From positions 124,001 to 188,000 of the forward strand of contig NZ_JARXWF010000007.1 in assembly GCF_029892605.1 (NCBI RefSeq): a stretch of DNA of 64,000 bases, read 5' to 3'. The notes below the pieces were generated by a model that had not been told where the DNA came from, did not search any database, and saw nothing but the letters and a program-made list of their open reading frames with translations. The position numbers were made by a program, and so were the translations under genes. The DNA is from Parabacteroides sp. PM6-13. Lineage in GTDB: Bacteria > Bacteroidota > Bacteroidia > Bacteroidales > Tannerellaceae. Below, in pieces: positions 18,100 through 26,568 of this stretch. Position 1 is the first letter of the stretch, and each line of letters opens with the position of its first letter.

Positions 18100-19797
18100 T
18101 TACTTCAAATACTCTACCAGACTTTGCGGCAGGTAGAAGGTTTCGTTGGCATCCACGTAGACGATCACCGAGTTGAGGCGGATCTCATCCTGCGCTTTAC
18201 GGTCTGATTTGACAATGTTAGAGAAGGGGGTGATAGTCAATTGCTTGTTGCGGTTCTTCTTGTTTTTCACAACAAGGGTAGGGGAGCCCTTCTCTTCCTG
18301 GGAAGGAATTAGTTCGCAGGTAAAGTCTTTAAACACTTCCGTATGGCGGGCAAAGATCTGGTTGGTCAGATCGTCCAGATGTCCGATGCCTACTGCTTCA
18401 CACATATAATGGTTCAGGTCGACGTTCGTGTGTCTGCCCATGGGGGGAGTTCCTTTCGGATGATAAGCGGCAAGGAATACCTCTTCGCCTGTATGTCCGC
18501 CGGTGGTAAAACCAAAGCAGGTTTTCGTTGTGATCAGTTTAGACATGAAAGAGCTTAATGATCCGCTGTAAAGCGAAGGGTCGATTCCTTCTGATGAACG
18601 TTCGCTTTCCGGAATCGGGCTGTTCTTATAGTCTTTCACCTGATTCAGAGCATTCAGTTCCTTTTCGGAAAGTTCGAAGCCTGCATAGGTGCGGAAGATC
18701 TGCTGTACCTCTGTGTTTGGTTGGCTATTGACCATACTGGCTAATCCCTCTGCCGTCAGTTTGAATTGCGCGAGGTTATGGAAAAGCTGTTCTTTGGTCA
18801 GTCTGTCGTAGCCACCGCAATCGCGTCTGCCTAAGCTGAATCCGCTGTTGCCGTGGTCGGGCACGATGATTACCAACGTTTCACCATCTTGCTTGGCAAA
18901 GTCCAATGCCGCTCCGCAGGCTTTGTCGAATGCCAGGAAGTCGGTACACATGCCCACCGGGTCGTTGGCGTGAGCCGCCCAATCGACCTTACTGCCTTCG
19001 ACCATCAGGAAGAAGCCGTTTTCGTTGCGCGATAGCTTTTCGATAGCCGTACGGGTCATCTCTTCGATCGAGGGTTGTTCGTTCGGGTTGCGGTCGAGGT
19101 CGTAGTCCATGGCGCTATGACCATACAGCGCCCACATCTTATCGTTCTTATCGGCACGCATACCTGCCAGGTTGTTTCTATATACATGGTAGTCGTTCTC
19201 TGTCAGGTATGCCTCCATATCGTCTGACAGGATAGACACACCACCCCCGATCACCACGTCCAGATTGTTATGCACCATCTGCGGAGCAATCCAATGATAA
19301 TTGCCACGACGGTAGCTATGCGCCGAGCAATCGGCAGGAGTAGCATGTGGGAACTCACAGGTAAAAACCAGTCCTGTCGCTTTGTTCTGCAGTATCTTCA
19401 TCGCTTCCAAAACGGTTGCCAGCGGCTGATAGGCACGTTCCGGATCCATCGGGAAAATGTCGTTGTCGCCATCGGCTACCGGATAGGTCGACACATATCC
19501 CGTACGGCTTGGGTAACCGGTCATATAACAGGAGGTTGTCGGTGCGGAGTCGCCGATAGGGGCATTGGAGGAAAAGGTGCTAACCGTTCCGCAGAGGTAA
19601 GGATCAATGTGTAAATCAGGTTGATCGGGGTTGGAATACCATTGCAACCAGCGTGATACGGACACAACGGGTAGCGAGCATCCGTCGGGGATCAGGACGA
19701 TCAGGTTCTTTACGGGTTTTACCTCTTCCGTTTGAGTCGCTTGTGCCGGCCACAGGATGATTGTCAGCAAAAGCGAGAAAAAGATTGTTCTTTTCAT
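18100..19797 (-). CDS. Alkaline phosphatase
   Basis: 565 residues with a Sec signal (MKRTIFFSLLLTIILWPAQA). The alkaline phosphatase fold is shown by LIVLIPDGCS (first metal-binding Asp), GDSAPTTSCYMTGY (nucleophilic Ser/Thr region), EGSKVDWAAHAND, VIIVPDHGN and TGGHTGEEV (metal His and Asp residues). It hydrolyses phosphomonoesters in the periplasm. It is 37 bp downstream of the M24 peptidase stop on the same strand and may share its transcript. No Pho-box-like element was recognised. E. coli PhoA is about 470 residues, so this is a larger Bacteroidetes type. Confidence 0.93.
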   Translation of the reverse strand: MKRTIFFSLLLTIILWPAQATQTEEVKPVKNLIVLIPDGCSLPVVSVSRWLQWYSNPDQPDLHIDPYLCGTVSTFSSNAPIGDSAPTTSCYMTGYPSRTGYVSTYPVADGDNDIFPMDPERAYQPLATVLEAMKILQNKATGLVFTCEFPHATPADCSAHSYRRGNYHWIAPQMVHNNLDVVIGGGVSILSDDMEAYLTENDYHVYRNNLAGMRADKNDKMWALYGHSAMDYDLDRNPNEQPSIEEMTRTAIEKLSRNENGFFLMVEGSKVDWAAHANDPVGMCTDFLAFDKACGAALDFAKQDGETLVIIVPDHGNSGFSLGRRDCGGYDRLTKEQLFHNLAQFKLTAEGLASMVNSQPNTEVQQIFRTYAGFELSEKELNALNQVKDYKNSPIPESERSSEGIDPSLYSGSLSSFMSKLITTKTCFGFTTGGHTGEEVFLAAYHPKGTPPMGRHTNVDLNHYMCEAVGIGHLDDLTNQIFARHTEVFKDFTCELIPSQEEKGSPTLVVKNKKNRNKQLTITPFSNIVKSDRKAQDEIRLNSVIVYVDANETFYLPQSLVEYLK

Positions 19798-19834
19798 GAT
19801 ATATTCTGAATAAAGATTGTTTTATAACGATTAA

Positions 19835-21013
19835 TTAATCCAACCGGATGATCTCTTCCTCAAAGATCGTCAGCTTTTCGATGCCTGTTTCCGTCACTAA
19901 GAAACTGTTTTCGATACCCACAGCTCCGATGCCCGGCAGGACAAACTTGGGTTCCAAGGCAAATACCATAGCGGGTTCCAAGACTTCTTTGGAGCGGGGA
20001 GTGAGTACCGGCAATTCATTGATCTGTATGCCTATGCCGTGTCCGACAAACTTCGCCTGCTGTTTGGTGCCCATGAAACAGTCGCCTAAGCCGGCCTTTT
20101 CGGCTATATTTAGGGAGAGATTATACATCTCCGCACAGGAGGTGCCCGGACGACTGATATTTGTTACCACCTCTTGTATCTCCAACGCTACCTGATGGGC
20201 ACGATAGGCCTCTTCCGGTAGCTTGCCTACTGAGAAGACGCGGGTCATGTCGGTAATATAAGGGGTGTAGTTGCCTGCCATATCGACCATCACGGCCGTA
20301 CCCTCTTTCAATAGGGTACCGTTGGCGCCGATAGGTAGTGAGCTGTTCACGCCTCCGCCTCCCAGGGCAAAGTCGAATGGTGAGGGCGTTTCGGCATTCT
20401 CTCCTGCCAACAGGCTTCCCATAAAGATATCCATATTGGCGCCAAATGCCCGGAAGAGTCCCATGGAACCGTTCTTACGCATCCGCTTTTCAATTTCATA
20501 TTGAAGCTCTATATCGGTCATGCCCGGACGAAAACATCCGGTGATCTCCGAATAGGTCAGTGCATGCTGGCGGGCAGAAAGGCTGAATTGTTCTATCTCC
20601 CAGGGTGTTTTTACACTGCGCGTTTGCCGAAGCAGGGCGGTGGCATTGCCTGTCTCCTCCGGTTTGAAGGCGGCTGCCAGGCGCATATATTCGTTATAGG
20701 CGAGTTCGTCGCCTTCTAAGAGCAATTTTTTGGGTAGGGGGATCTGATGTTCAATAAACAGTTCGGGCATTTGTTCAGGTTTGCGGATGTAATGAACCTG
20801 GTCGCCGGTCAGTCCGTTCGGCCGCTTGACAAAGAACCAGGGATCGCCTTCCGCCGGCAGATAGAAATAGCCGCTGTAAACGCGTCCAGCCACATAATAC
20901 AGGTTCACATCCACACTCAACAGGCATCCGTCTGCCCCTGTTTTACTCATGTTCTCTTGCAATCGCCTCCATTTTAGTTGGAGGTCTTTTCTGATATCTT
21001 CTTGTATCATCAT
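19835..21013 (-). CDS. M24 family metallopeptidase (Xaa-Pro aminopeptidase-like)
   Basis: 392 residues. An N-terminal creatinase/prolidase-like domain (about 1-140) precedes a pita-bread domain (about 150-390). The five metal ligands can be placed: the Asp of MVDMAGNY, the Asp of ITDMTR, the His of FVGHGIG, the Glu of ALEPKFV and the Glu of GIENSF. It has no signal peptide, so it acts in the cytoplasm, probably on X-Pro dipeptides or N-terminal X-Pro bonds. The start may be either of two adjacent Met codons (21013 or 21010). Creatinase-type activity is a less likely alternative. Confidence 0.88.
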   Translation of the reverse strand: MMIQEDIRKDLQLKWRRLQENMSKTGADGCLLSVDVNLYYVAGRVYSGYFYLPAEGDPWFFVKRPNGLTGDQVHYIRKPEQMPELFIEHQIPLPKKLLLEGDELAYNEYMRLAAAFKPEETGNATALLRQTRSVKTPWEIEQFSLSARQHALTYSEITGCFRPGMTDIELQYEIEKRMRKNGSMGLFRAFGANMDIFMGSLLAGENAETPSPFDFALGGGGVNSSLPIGANGTLLKEGTAVMVDMAGNYTPYITDMTRVFSVGKLPEEAYRAHQVALEIQEVVTNISRPGTSCAEMYNLSLNIAEKAGLGDCFMGTKQQAKFVGHGIGIQINELPVLTPRSKEVLEPAMVFALEPKFVLPGIGAVGIENSFLVTETGIEKLTIFEEEIIRLD

Positions 21014-21102
21014 CTTTTAGGCGTACTTTTTATTTGCAACATCAAAGGTAGTAAAAAATGAAGAATGAGGAATGAAGAATGAAGAATTGCTTTGAGGGCT
21101 TT

Positions 21103-21220
21103 AATGACCTTAAAGACCTTAAAGACCTTAAAGTCCTTAGAGTCCTTAAAGACCTTAAAGACCTTAAAGCTCTTAGAGTCCTTAAAGTCCTTGAAGTCCA
21201 TAAAGTCCTTAAAGTCCTTA
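21103..21220. repeat. 9-bp tandem repeat array (about 13 units)
   Basis: About 13 head-to-tail units close to AAGNCCTTA fill the gap between the stop of the ABC fusion gene (21224) and the M24 peptidase start. Units vary at one or two positions (GACC, GTCC, CTCT). Because the unit length is a multiple of three, one minus-strand frame stays open and would read as Phe-Lys-rich repeats (DFKDFKDSKSFK); I treat this as a by-product, not a gene. The flanking gaagaatgaagaatg tract (21061-21088) is also simple-sequence. Confidence 0.85.
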
Positions 21221-21223
21221 CTC

Positions 21224-22594
21224 TTATAGATAGATCGTTAGATCGGATAATTTGGTAACCTCTTCGGGGTTATGTGATGTAAAGAGCAGGGTTTGTTGCC
21301 AGAGCCTTTCTTTCTCAACGATGCGTTCGATAATCCGTTGTGTCAAGGATTCGTCTAAACCCTTGAAGGGTTCGTCCAGGAAAAGGAAAGGGGAGGGGTA
21401 TATCAAAGCACGGGCAAGGGCTACGCGTTGTTGTTGTCCGTAGCTTAGCTCCGTGGGGCGTTGTGATTCAAACTCTTCCATCTCGGTCAGGTGAAGCAGT
21501 TCGCGCGCCTTTTCATAGGCAATCTCCTGCGAAGCCAAACGAGCCAGAGGCAGTGCGATATTGTCGAGGGCAGAAAGATGAGGCAACAGTTCCGGCTCCT
21601 GAAACAGGGAGGCGATGCCCTGTCGGCGGTCGATCGTAATGGTTCCGGTCGTAGGTATAAGGGTGCCGTTGATCAGTTTCAACAGGGTCGTTTTCCCGGC
21701 GCCCGAAGGGGCGGAAATAGCATATTTCTTTCCTGCTTCAAAGGCATAGGAAAAATCGTGGATGCCGTAGTCGTAAGAGACCTGATCCAATAGAATGGGA
21801 AGCCCTTTTGGTCTGTTGTCGATCAGTGGATCCCGCATCTCCTTTTTTCGGGAGAGGAAAAGAATCGGGGGATGGTAGCTGTTGGCGCGGCTGATCAAGC
21901 GATCAGTCAGAAAGCTAAGCCCAATCGCAATCACCGTCCAGGCAATCAGTTCGGGCACGGAGATAAATACCTGCGCCTGTTTCATCTCGCTTCCGATGCC
22001 ATAATTGCATTGCGAGAGCACCTCACCCATAATAATCGCGCGCCAACCGAAACCTGCAGCGGAGGCTAGTCCACTATAGAGAAAAGGTTTTATCTGCGGA
22101 TAGATGATCTGGCTGAAATGATTTCGTCGGTTCAGCCGAAACTGATGAGAGAAAACCTTCCATTCCGGGCGCATCTGGCTAATCCCTTTTGTGAGGTTTT
22201 CCGTCAATAGGGGAAACATGGTCAGGAAGCCTATCAGGAGCGGAATACTTTCCGCATGCAAAAAAATAAGCGCCAACAGGATAAACGAGATCACCGGAAT
22301 CGACCGCATGATTGCCAATAAGGGGCGAAACAGTTCCTGTAACCACTCTACCCGCGTGAAGACAAAGGCGAATCCTGCTGCTGCCCCGAAGGAGAGAAGC
22401 ATGCCGATTACACCCCGCCCGATGGTCGCACCCAGCGACATATAGAAGGAGGGAGTGGAGAGAAGGTGCCAGATAGAAACCGCCAATCGATCGATAGAAG
22501 GAAAGAAAAGCGGCTGGTTCACGATCATAGCCGTCACTTGCCAAATCAATAATAATAGGGCAATAGAGAGATAGGGAACGTATTTCTTTTTCAT
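21224..22594 (-). CDS. ABC importer: permease and ATPase fused in one chain
   Basis: 456 residues from ATG 22594. An upstream in-frame start at 22702 would run into the previous gene and is rejected. Residues about 1-240 are a SsuC/TauC-type permease with about six membrane segments (SIALLLLIWQVTAMIV, FAAAAGFAFVF-like, ISFILLALIFLHA). About 265-456 is an ATPase with Walker A APSGAGKTTLLK, signature LSYGQQQRVALARAL and Walker B FLFLDEPFKGLD. Nitrate/sulfonate/thiamine-precursor type importers normally keep these parts on separate chains. The solute-binding lipoprotein ends 4 bp upstream, so the two genes form a complete importer. Confidence 0.9.
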   Translation of the reverse strand: MKKKYVPYLSIALLLLIWQVTAMIVNQPLFFPSIDRLAVSIWHLLSTPSFYMSLGATIGRGVIGMLLSFGAAAGFAFVFTRVEWLQELFRPLLAIMRSIPVISFILLALIFLHAESIPLLIGFLTMFPLLTENLTKGISQMRPEWKVFSHQFRLNRRNHFSQIIYPQIKPFLYSGLASAAGFGWRAIIMGEVLSQCNYGIGSEMKQAQVFISVPELIAWTVIAIGLSFLTDRLISRANSYHPPILFLSRKKEMRDPLIDNRPKGLPILLDQVSYDYGIHDFSYAFEAGKKYAISAPSGAGKTTLLKLINGTLIPTTGTITIDRRQGIASLFQEPELLPHLSALDNIALPLARLASQEIAYEKARELLHLTEMEEFESQRPTELSYGQQQRVALARALIYPSPFLFLDEPFKGLDESLTQRIIERIVEKERLWQQTLLFTSHNPEEVTKLSDLTIYL

Positions 22595-22598
22595 AGCG

Positions 22599-23501
22599 TT
22601 ACTGGTAGAATAGGTTATCGGGCAGTTTGTTTCCCAATGCTTTGGGTTCGTATTGATAGATGATCCGAAGGAAATCCTCGGTCTCTTCGCGTATGGCGGC
22701 AATCGGCAGGTAGTCGATCCGGCAACGTTCGATGCTCTCTTCTGTTAATAGGCCGGGAGGAAATATGCCCTCTTTTTCCAAAATAGCGATGGCAGCGGTC
22801 GGTTTCTGGCGGGCATAAAGGCAAGTAGCCGTCAATAAACTATCAATCACGCCGCGTTCTTCCTGTAACGAACTCCGGAAAAGAACGGCTGTCTCTGCAA
22901 AGCCTGGTGAATCTCCCGAAGGATTATTCAGGTCGGCAAGCAACTCCAATTCCGGTTTCTCGCGTAGGACATAACTGACAAAAGGCTCTGCCAGTACGGC
23001 TATTTCGGCTTTCCCTGCCAATAGGGCGAGGGTCACCTCAGAAGCAGTCGTCAGTGTATAGTTCAAGCGATAGGGGAGCGCCTGCTTTTCCAGGTAATAG
23101 CGCGCGAGGATATCCGGTGTAGTGCCCGAGCCAAACAGATGCAACTGACGGGCATCCGGAAGCCCTACCAGGTAGAGATTGCCCCAAATGGGACAACCTG
23201 CCAATTGGTAGTCGATACCTTTATTATAGAGATTGGCGGCACTAATCATCGGAACGACCGCCAAATCGGTCTCCCGACGGATAAGTAACGCCTGTACCTG
23301 CTGTGGAGAATCGGCCACTTCCACAACGACTTTCCGCCCGTCGATCACCGGAGGCTGTTCGATCCATCCGGCAAAAGCAATGGCAGAAGGGCCGCGAAGG
23401 ATCGTAACCCGCAGGCTATTCTCCTGTTTCTTCCCTCCGCATCCGATAAATAGTAGGACGATAAAGAGAAGTATGCCCGGATAACTCTTTTGACGTTTCA
23501 T
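22599..23501 (-). CDS. ABC importer solute-binding lipoprotein (NMT1/SsuA-like)
   Basis: 300 residues with a lipoprotein signal (LLFIGC, Cys21). RVTILRGPSAIAFAGWI and the later VQALLIRRETDLAVVPMI and LLAGKAEIAVLAEPFVS patterns are typical of periplasmic binding proteins of the nitrate/sulfonate/taurine/HMP-precursor class. It is the first gene of a two-gene operon with the fused permease-ATPase 4 bp downstream. No thiamine riboswitch or other leader structure was seen upstream, so the ligand stays open. The gene is divergent from the Ca2+-ATPase, with 157 bp between the starts. Confidence 0.85.
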   Translation of the reverse strand: MKRQKSYPGILLFIVLLFIGCGGKKQENSLRVTILRGPSAIAFAGWIEQPPVIDGRKVVVEVADSPQQVQALLIRRETDLAVVPMISAANLYNKGIDYQLAGCPIWGNLYLVGLPDARQLHLFGSGTTPDILARYYLEKQALPYRLNYTLTTASEVTLALLAGKAEIAVLAEPFVSYVLREKPELELLADLNNPSGDSPGFAETAVLFRSSLQEERGVIDSLLTATCLYARQKPTAAIAILEKEGIFPPGLLTEESIERCRIDYLPIAAIREETEDFLRIIYQYEPKALGNKLPDNLFYQ

Positions 23502-23601
23502 GGGTGTAAAGGTAAAGAAAATATGGAAATATCATTTTTTTCCCTTTTTCTAAAGCAAAATGCTACGTTTGGTTGTTATCAACATAGTACAACAATAGGC
23601 A

Positions 23602-23635
23602 AAGAGAGGGATTTCACTATCTTTCACTATCTTTG
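23602..23635 (+). promoter_or_regulatory. Promoter of the Ca2+-ATPase gene
   Basis: A -7 box TATCTTTG at 23628-23635 lies 23 bp before the start codon at 23659. A 10-bp tandem duplication (TTTCACTATC at 23612-23631) precedes it, giving a near-copy TATCTTTC at 23618-23625. No good TTTG -33 box is visible at the usual distance. Confidence 0.5.
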
Positions 23636-23658
23636 CACTACTAAACAAGGTGTAACAT

Positions 23659-26358
23659 ATGGAACATAGTCACCCTTACCCAGGGTTAACACAGGAACAA
23701 GTAGAAGAGAACAGACGAGTATACGGTCATAACCTATTGACACCTCCTCAGAAAACGTCGCTCTGGGTACAATTTCTGGAAAAATTCAAAGACCCTATCA
23801 TACAGATATTATTGGTAGCCTGGCTGCTCTCCATGATCATTGCCGGAGTGCATTGCTGGGGACCTGACGCGGAAGGCTTCAAGGCTTTCCTCGAACCTAT
23901 CGGTATTTTCTTTGCCATCCTATTGGCAACGGGGGTAGGCTTTGCTTTTGAAGCGAAGGCTAACCGCGCATTCGATCTGTTGAATACCGTCAACGATGAC
24001 GCACTGATCAAGGTGATCCGCGAAGGGAATATCACAGAGATCCCCAAGAAAGATATCGTGAAGGGAGATATTGTCATAGTTGAGACAGGCGATGAGGTGC
24101 CAGCCGATGGTACCTTGTTGGAGGCGATCTCCCTGCAGGTGAATGAGTCGACCCTGACCGGCGAACCGGTGATTTCCAAAACAACGAAAGAGGAAAACTT
24201 CAACCGGGAGGCAACCTATCCAAGCAACTGCCTGATGCGCGGCACGACCGTGGTCGATGGCCATGGCATTATGGAGGTCGATACCGTAGGCGATGCCACG
24301 GAATACGGAAAGGTCTATGAGGGATCGCAGATAGATAACAACCTGGATACGCCCCTTCAGATACAATTGAAAGGACTGGCGGCATTGATTAGTAAGGTAG
24401 GGTATACGGTTGCCGGACTCACTTTCGTGGCTTTATTGGGGAAACTATTGTTGTTTTCTCCATCGGTGCCCTGGCTGGATATGGTCGGTGACATCTTGAA
24501 TATCTTTATGATCGCCGTTACCCTGATCGTAGTCTCGGTGCCGGAAGGGCTGCCAATGAGTGTAACGCTCAGCCTGGCCTTGAGCATGAACCGGATGTTG
24601 AAAACCAATAACCTCGTGCGCAAGATGCATGCTTGCGAAACCATGGGGGCTGCCACGGTGATCTGTACGGATAAAACGGGCACGCTGACGCAGAATCAGA
24701 TGCAGGTGTATCGTACCAATTTTTATTGTCTGCCGGAACAAACGCTTGCCGATGACGTGTATAGCCAATTAATTAAAGAGGGTATATCGGTTAATTCCAC
24801 CGCTTTTCTGGATCATTCCGAGGGGAAACTGAAAACATTTGGCAACCCAACGGAGGCGGCGCTTCTGCTTTGGTTGTATGGGCAGCAGATCGATTACCTG
24901 GAACTGCGTGAGTCCTCTCCGGTGATCGATCAGTTGACCTTTTCCACCGAGCGCAAATATATGGCCACCCTGGTCGATTCCCCTTTGCGCAAACGGAGGG
25001 TCTTATATGTGAAAGGGGCGCCTGAGTTTTTGTTGGAGCTCTGCCAATCGGTTGCTACTCCTGAGGGCATGAAACCGGTAGAGGCGCTTCGTCCTGTGAT
25101 TGAGGAGCAGTTGTTGGCCTATCAGAATCAGGCAATGCGTACCTTGGGTATGGCTTATTTGGAGATCGATGAAACGGATAACGACGCTCTTTTCGCGCAT
25201 GGGCGTGTTAACCGCCGCGATATGGTGTTTCTGGGTATTATCGCCATATCCGACCCGATCCGCCCGGATGTGCCGGAGGCTGTGCAGCAATGCCTGGATG
25301 CCGGCATACAGGTGAAGATCGTTACCGGAGATACACCCGCAACCGCCCGTGAGATAGGCCGTCAGATTGGTATCTGGGAGGAAAATGATTCGGAAGAGAA
25401 CATCATCACCGGTACCTCGTTTGCCGCCTTGACCGACGAAGAAGCATTAGACATGGTGATGGATATGAAGATCATGTGCCGGGCACGGCCGACCGACAAA
25501 CAGCGCTTGGTGCAACTATTACAACAGAAAGGCGCCGTTGTAGCGGTTACCGGCGACGGCACCAATGATGCCCCAGCCCTGAAGGCGGCACAGGTAGGGC
25601 TTTCTATGGGCGACGGTACCTCGGTGGCCAAGGAGGCCAGCGATATCACTATTTTGGACAATTCGTTTGCCAGCATCACGCGTGCTGTGATGTGGGGTCG
25701 TTCGCTCTATCGCAATATACAGAAATTCCTGTTGTTCCAGTTGACAATCAATGTGGCCGCTTGCCTCATTGTATTGTTGGGCTCGCTCTTTGGTACCGAA
25801 TCGCCCTTGACCATTACGCAGATGTTATGGGTGAATCTGATTATGGATACGTTTGCCGCGGCTGCCCTGGCCTCGCTTCCTCCGAACGAGCGGGTGATGA
25901 ACGATAAACCGCGTCGCAGCGGGGTAGGGGGCGACTTTATTATCTCACGCCCGATGCAGTATATGATCCTGAGTGTAGGGCTGTTGTTTGTTGTTATCCT
26001 GATGGGGCTCCTGTATTGTTTCCAACAACAGGGCGGGCTCACGCCTTATAACCTCTCCTGGTTTTTTACCTTCTTCGTGATGCTTCAGTTCTGGAATATG
26101 TTTAACGCCAAGGCTTTCCTGGAAGGCACCTCTGCCTTTGCCCGGATGAAAGAGAGTAAAACGTTTGTGTTTGTGGCCCTGTTGATATTGGTTGGGCAGT
26201 ACCTGATCGTTACTTTTGGCGGTGAAATGTTTAATGTGGTTCCTTTGAGTTGGAAAGATTGGGGCATCATTATCGGAACGACCTCGTTTGTGCTTTGGTT
26301 TGGCGAGCTTTTCCGCCTGATAAAAAGCTTGCGGAGATCGAAGGCGGCTACCCTTTGA
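23659..26358 (+). CDS. Calcium-transporting P-type ATPase (P2 type)
   Basis: 899 residues. A cation-ATPase N-terminal domain (YPGLTQEQVEENRRVYGHN) is followed by membrane helices, the actuator loop (TLTGEP near 165), the phosphorylation site CTDKTGTLT, the nucleotide-binding KGAPEFLL, and the hinge TGDGTNDAPALK. The permeation helix VSVPEGLPMSV fits PMCA/SERCA-type Ca2+ pumps rather than heavy-metal ATPases, and no metal-binding Cys motif is seen. It exports Ca2+ from the cytoplasm. It stands alone: a divergent importer operon lies upstream and a 132-nt repeat follows the stop. Confidence 0.93.
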   Translation: MEHSHPYPGLTQEQVEENRRVYGHNLLTPPQKTSLWVQFLEKFKDPIIQILLVAWLLSMIIAGVHCWGPDAEGFKAFLEPIGIFFAILLATGVGFAFEAKANRAFDLLNTVNDDALIKVIREGNITEIPKKDIVKGDIVIVETGDEVPADGTLLEAISLQVNESTLTGEPVISKTTKEENFNREATYPSNCLMRGTTVVDGHGIMEVDTVGDATEYGKVYEGSQIDNNLDTPLQIQLKGLAALISKVGYTVAGLTFVALLGKLLLFSPSVPWLDMVGDILNIFMIAVTLIVVSVPEGLPMSVTLSLALSMNRMLKTNNLVRKMHACETMGAATVICTDKTGTLTQNQMQVYRTNFYCLPEQTLADDVYSQLIKEGISVNSTAFLDHSEGKLKTFGNPTEAALLLWLYGQQIDYLELRESSPVIDQLTFSTERKYMATLVDSPLRKRRVLYVKGAPEFLLELCQSVATPEGMKPVEALRPVIEEQLLAYQNQAMRTLGMAYLEIDETDNDALFAHGRVNRRDMVFLGIIAISDPIRPDVPEAVQQCLDAGIQVKIVTGDTPATAREIGRQIGIWEENDSEENIITGTSFAALTDEEALDMVMDMKIMCRARPTDKQRLVQLLQQKGAVVAVTGDGTNDAPALKAAQVGLSMGDGTSVAKEASDITILDNSFASITRAVMWGRSLYRNIQKFLLFQLTINVAACLIVLLGSLFGTESPLTITQMLWVNLIMDTFAAAALASLPPNERVMNDKPRRSGVGGDFIISRPMQYMILSVGLLFVVILMGLLYCFQQQGGLTPYNLSWFFTFFVMLQFWNMFNAKAFLEGTSAFARMKESKTFVFVALLILVGQYLIVTFGGEMFNVVPLSWKDWGIIIGTTSFVLWFGELFRLIKSLRRSKAATL

Positions 26359-26374
26359 TTCTTTTCTTTTTGCC

Positions 26375-26506
26375 TTTGACAAATTGTAAGCAAAAACGGC
26401 ATTTTGCTTTACAATATGATACGTTAAAAAGTGTTACCCGCCTGACTAATTTTAAATACCCCTACGTTTTTGGAAAAATAGTCGGGCGATTTTGACAAAA
26501 TGTCAG
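26375..26506 (+). repeat. 132-nt structured intergenic element, copy 2
   Basis: Same element as at 15814-15945 and 51369-51500. The identical 30-nt block is at 26408-26437. Left hairpin GTAAGCAAAA / TTTTGCTTTAC. Second stem CGCCTGACTA / TAGTCGGGCG (one G-T pair), where copy 1 has GCGGG / CCCGC, so the pairing is kept while the bases differ. The copy is bounded by TTTGACAAATTGTAAG on the left and TTTTGACAAAATGTCAG on the right, nearly a direct repeat. It fills most of the gap between the Ca2+-ATPase and metA. Confidence 0.85.
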
Positions 26507-26513
26507 TTTGGGG

Positions 26514-26544
26514 TTGGCGCTGCGTTTAGCTTTCTATATCTTTG
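26514..26544 (+). promoter_or_regulatory. Promoter of metA
   Basis: A -7 box TATCTTTG at 26537-26544 with a TTGG match at 26514-26517 and 19 bp between, followed after 24 bp by the metA start codon. The -33 half starts 8 bp after the end of the 132-nt element. Confidence 0.6.
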
Positions 26545-26568
26545 CAAGGGAATTAAACAGCTATTATT

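Noticed and set aside
18060-18110. Coupling of the alkaline phosphatase gene to the toxin-antitoxin operon
   Set aside because: The toxin-antitoxin promoter lies between them and the phosphatase ends before it; they are separate units on the same strand as far as the sequence shows.
21010-21201. Small Phe/Lys-repeat protein on the minus strand
   Set aside because: The frame is open only because the 9-bp DNA repeat is a multiple of three; no ribosome-binding site or conserved start, and it overlaps the M24 start codon.
22600-23660. TPP riboswitch before the ABC importer
   Set aside because: The 157-bp gap to the Ca2+-ATPase lacks the conserved TPP riboswitch motifs (CUGAGA and ACCUGAUCUGGAU-like), so a thiamine link could not be supported.
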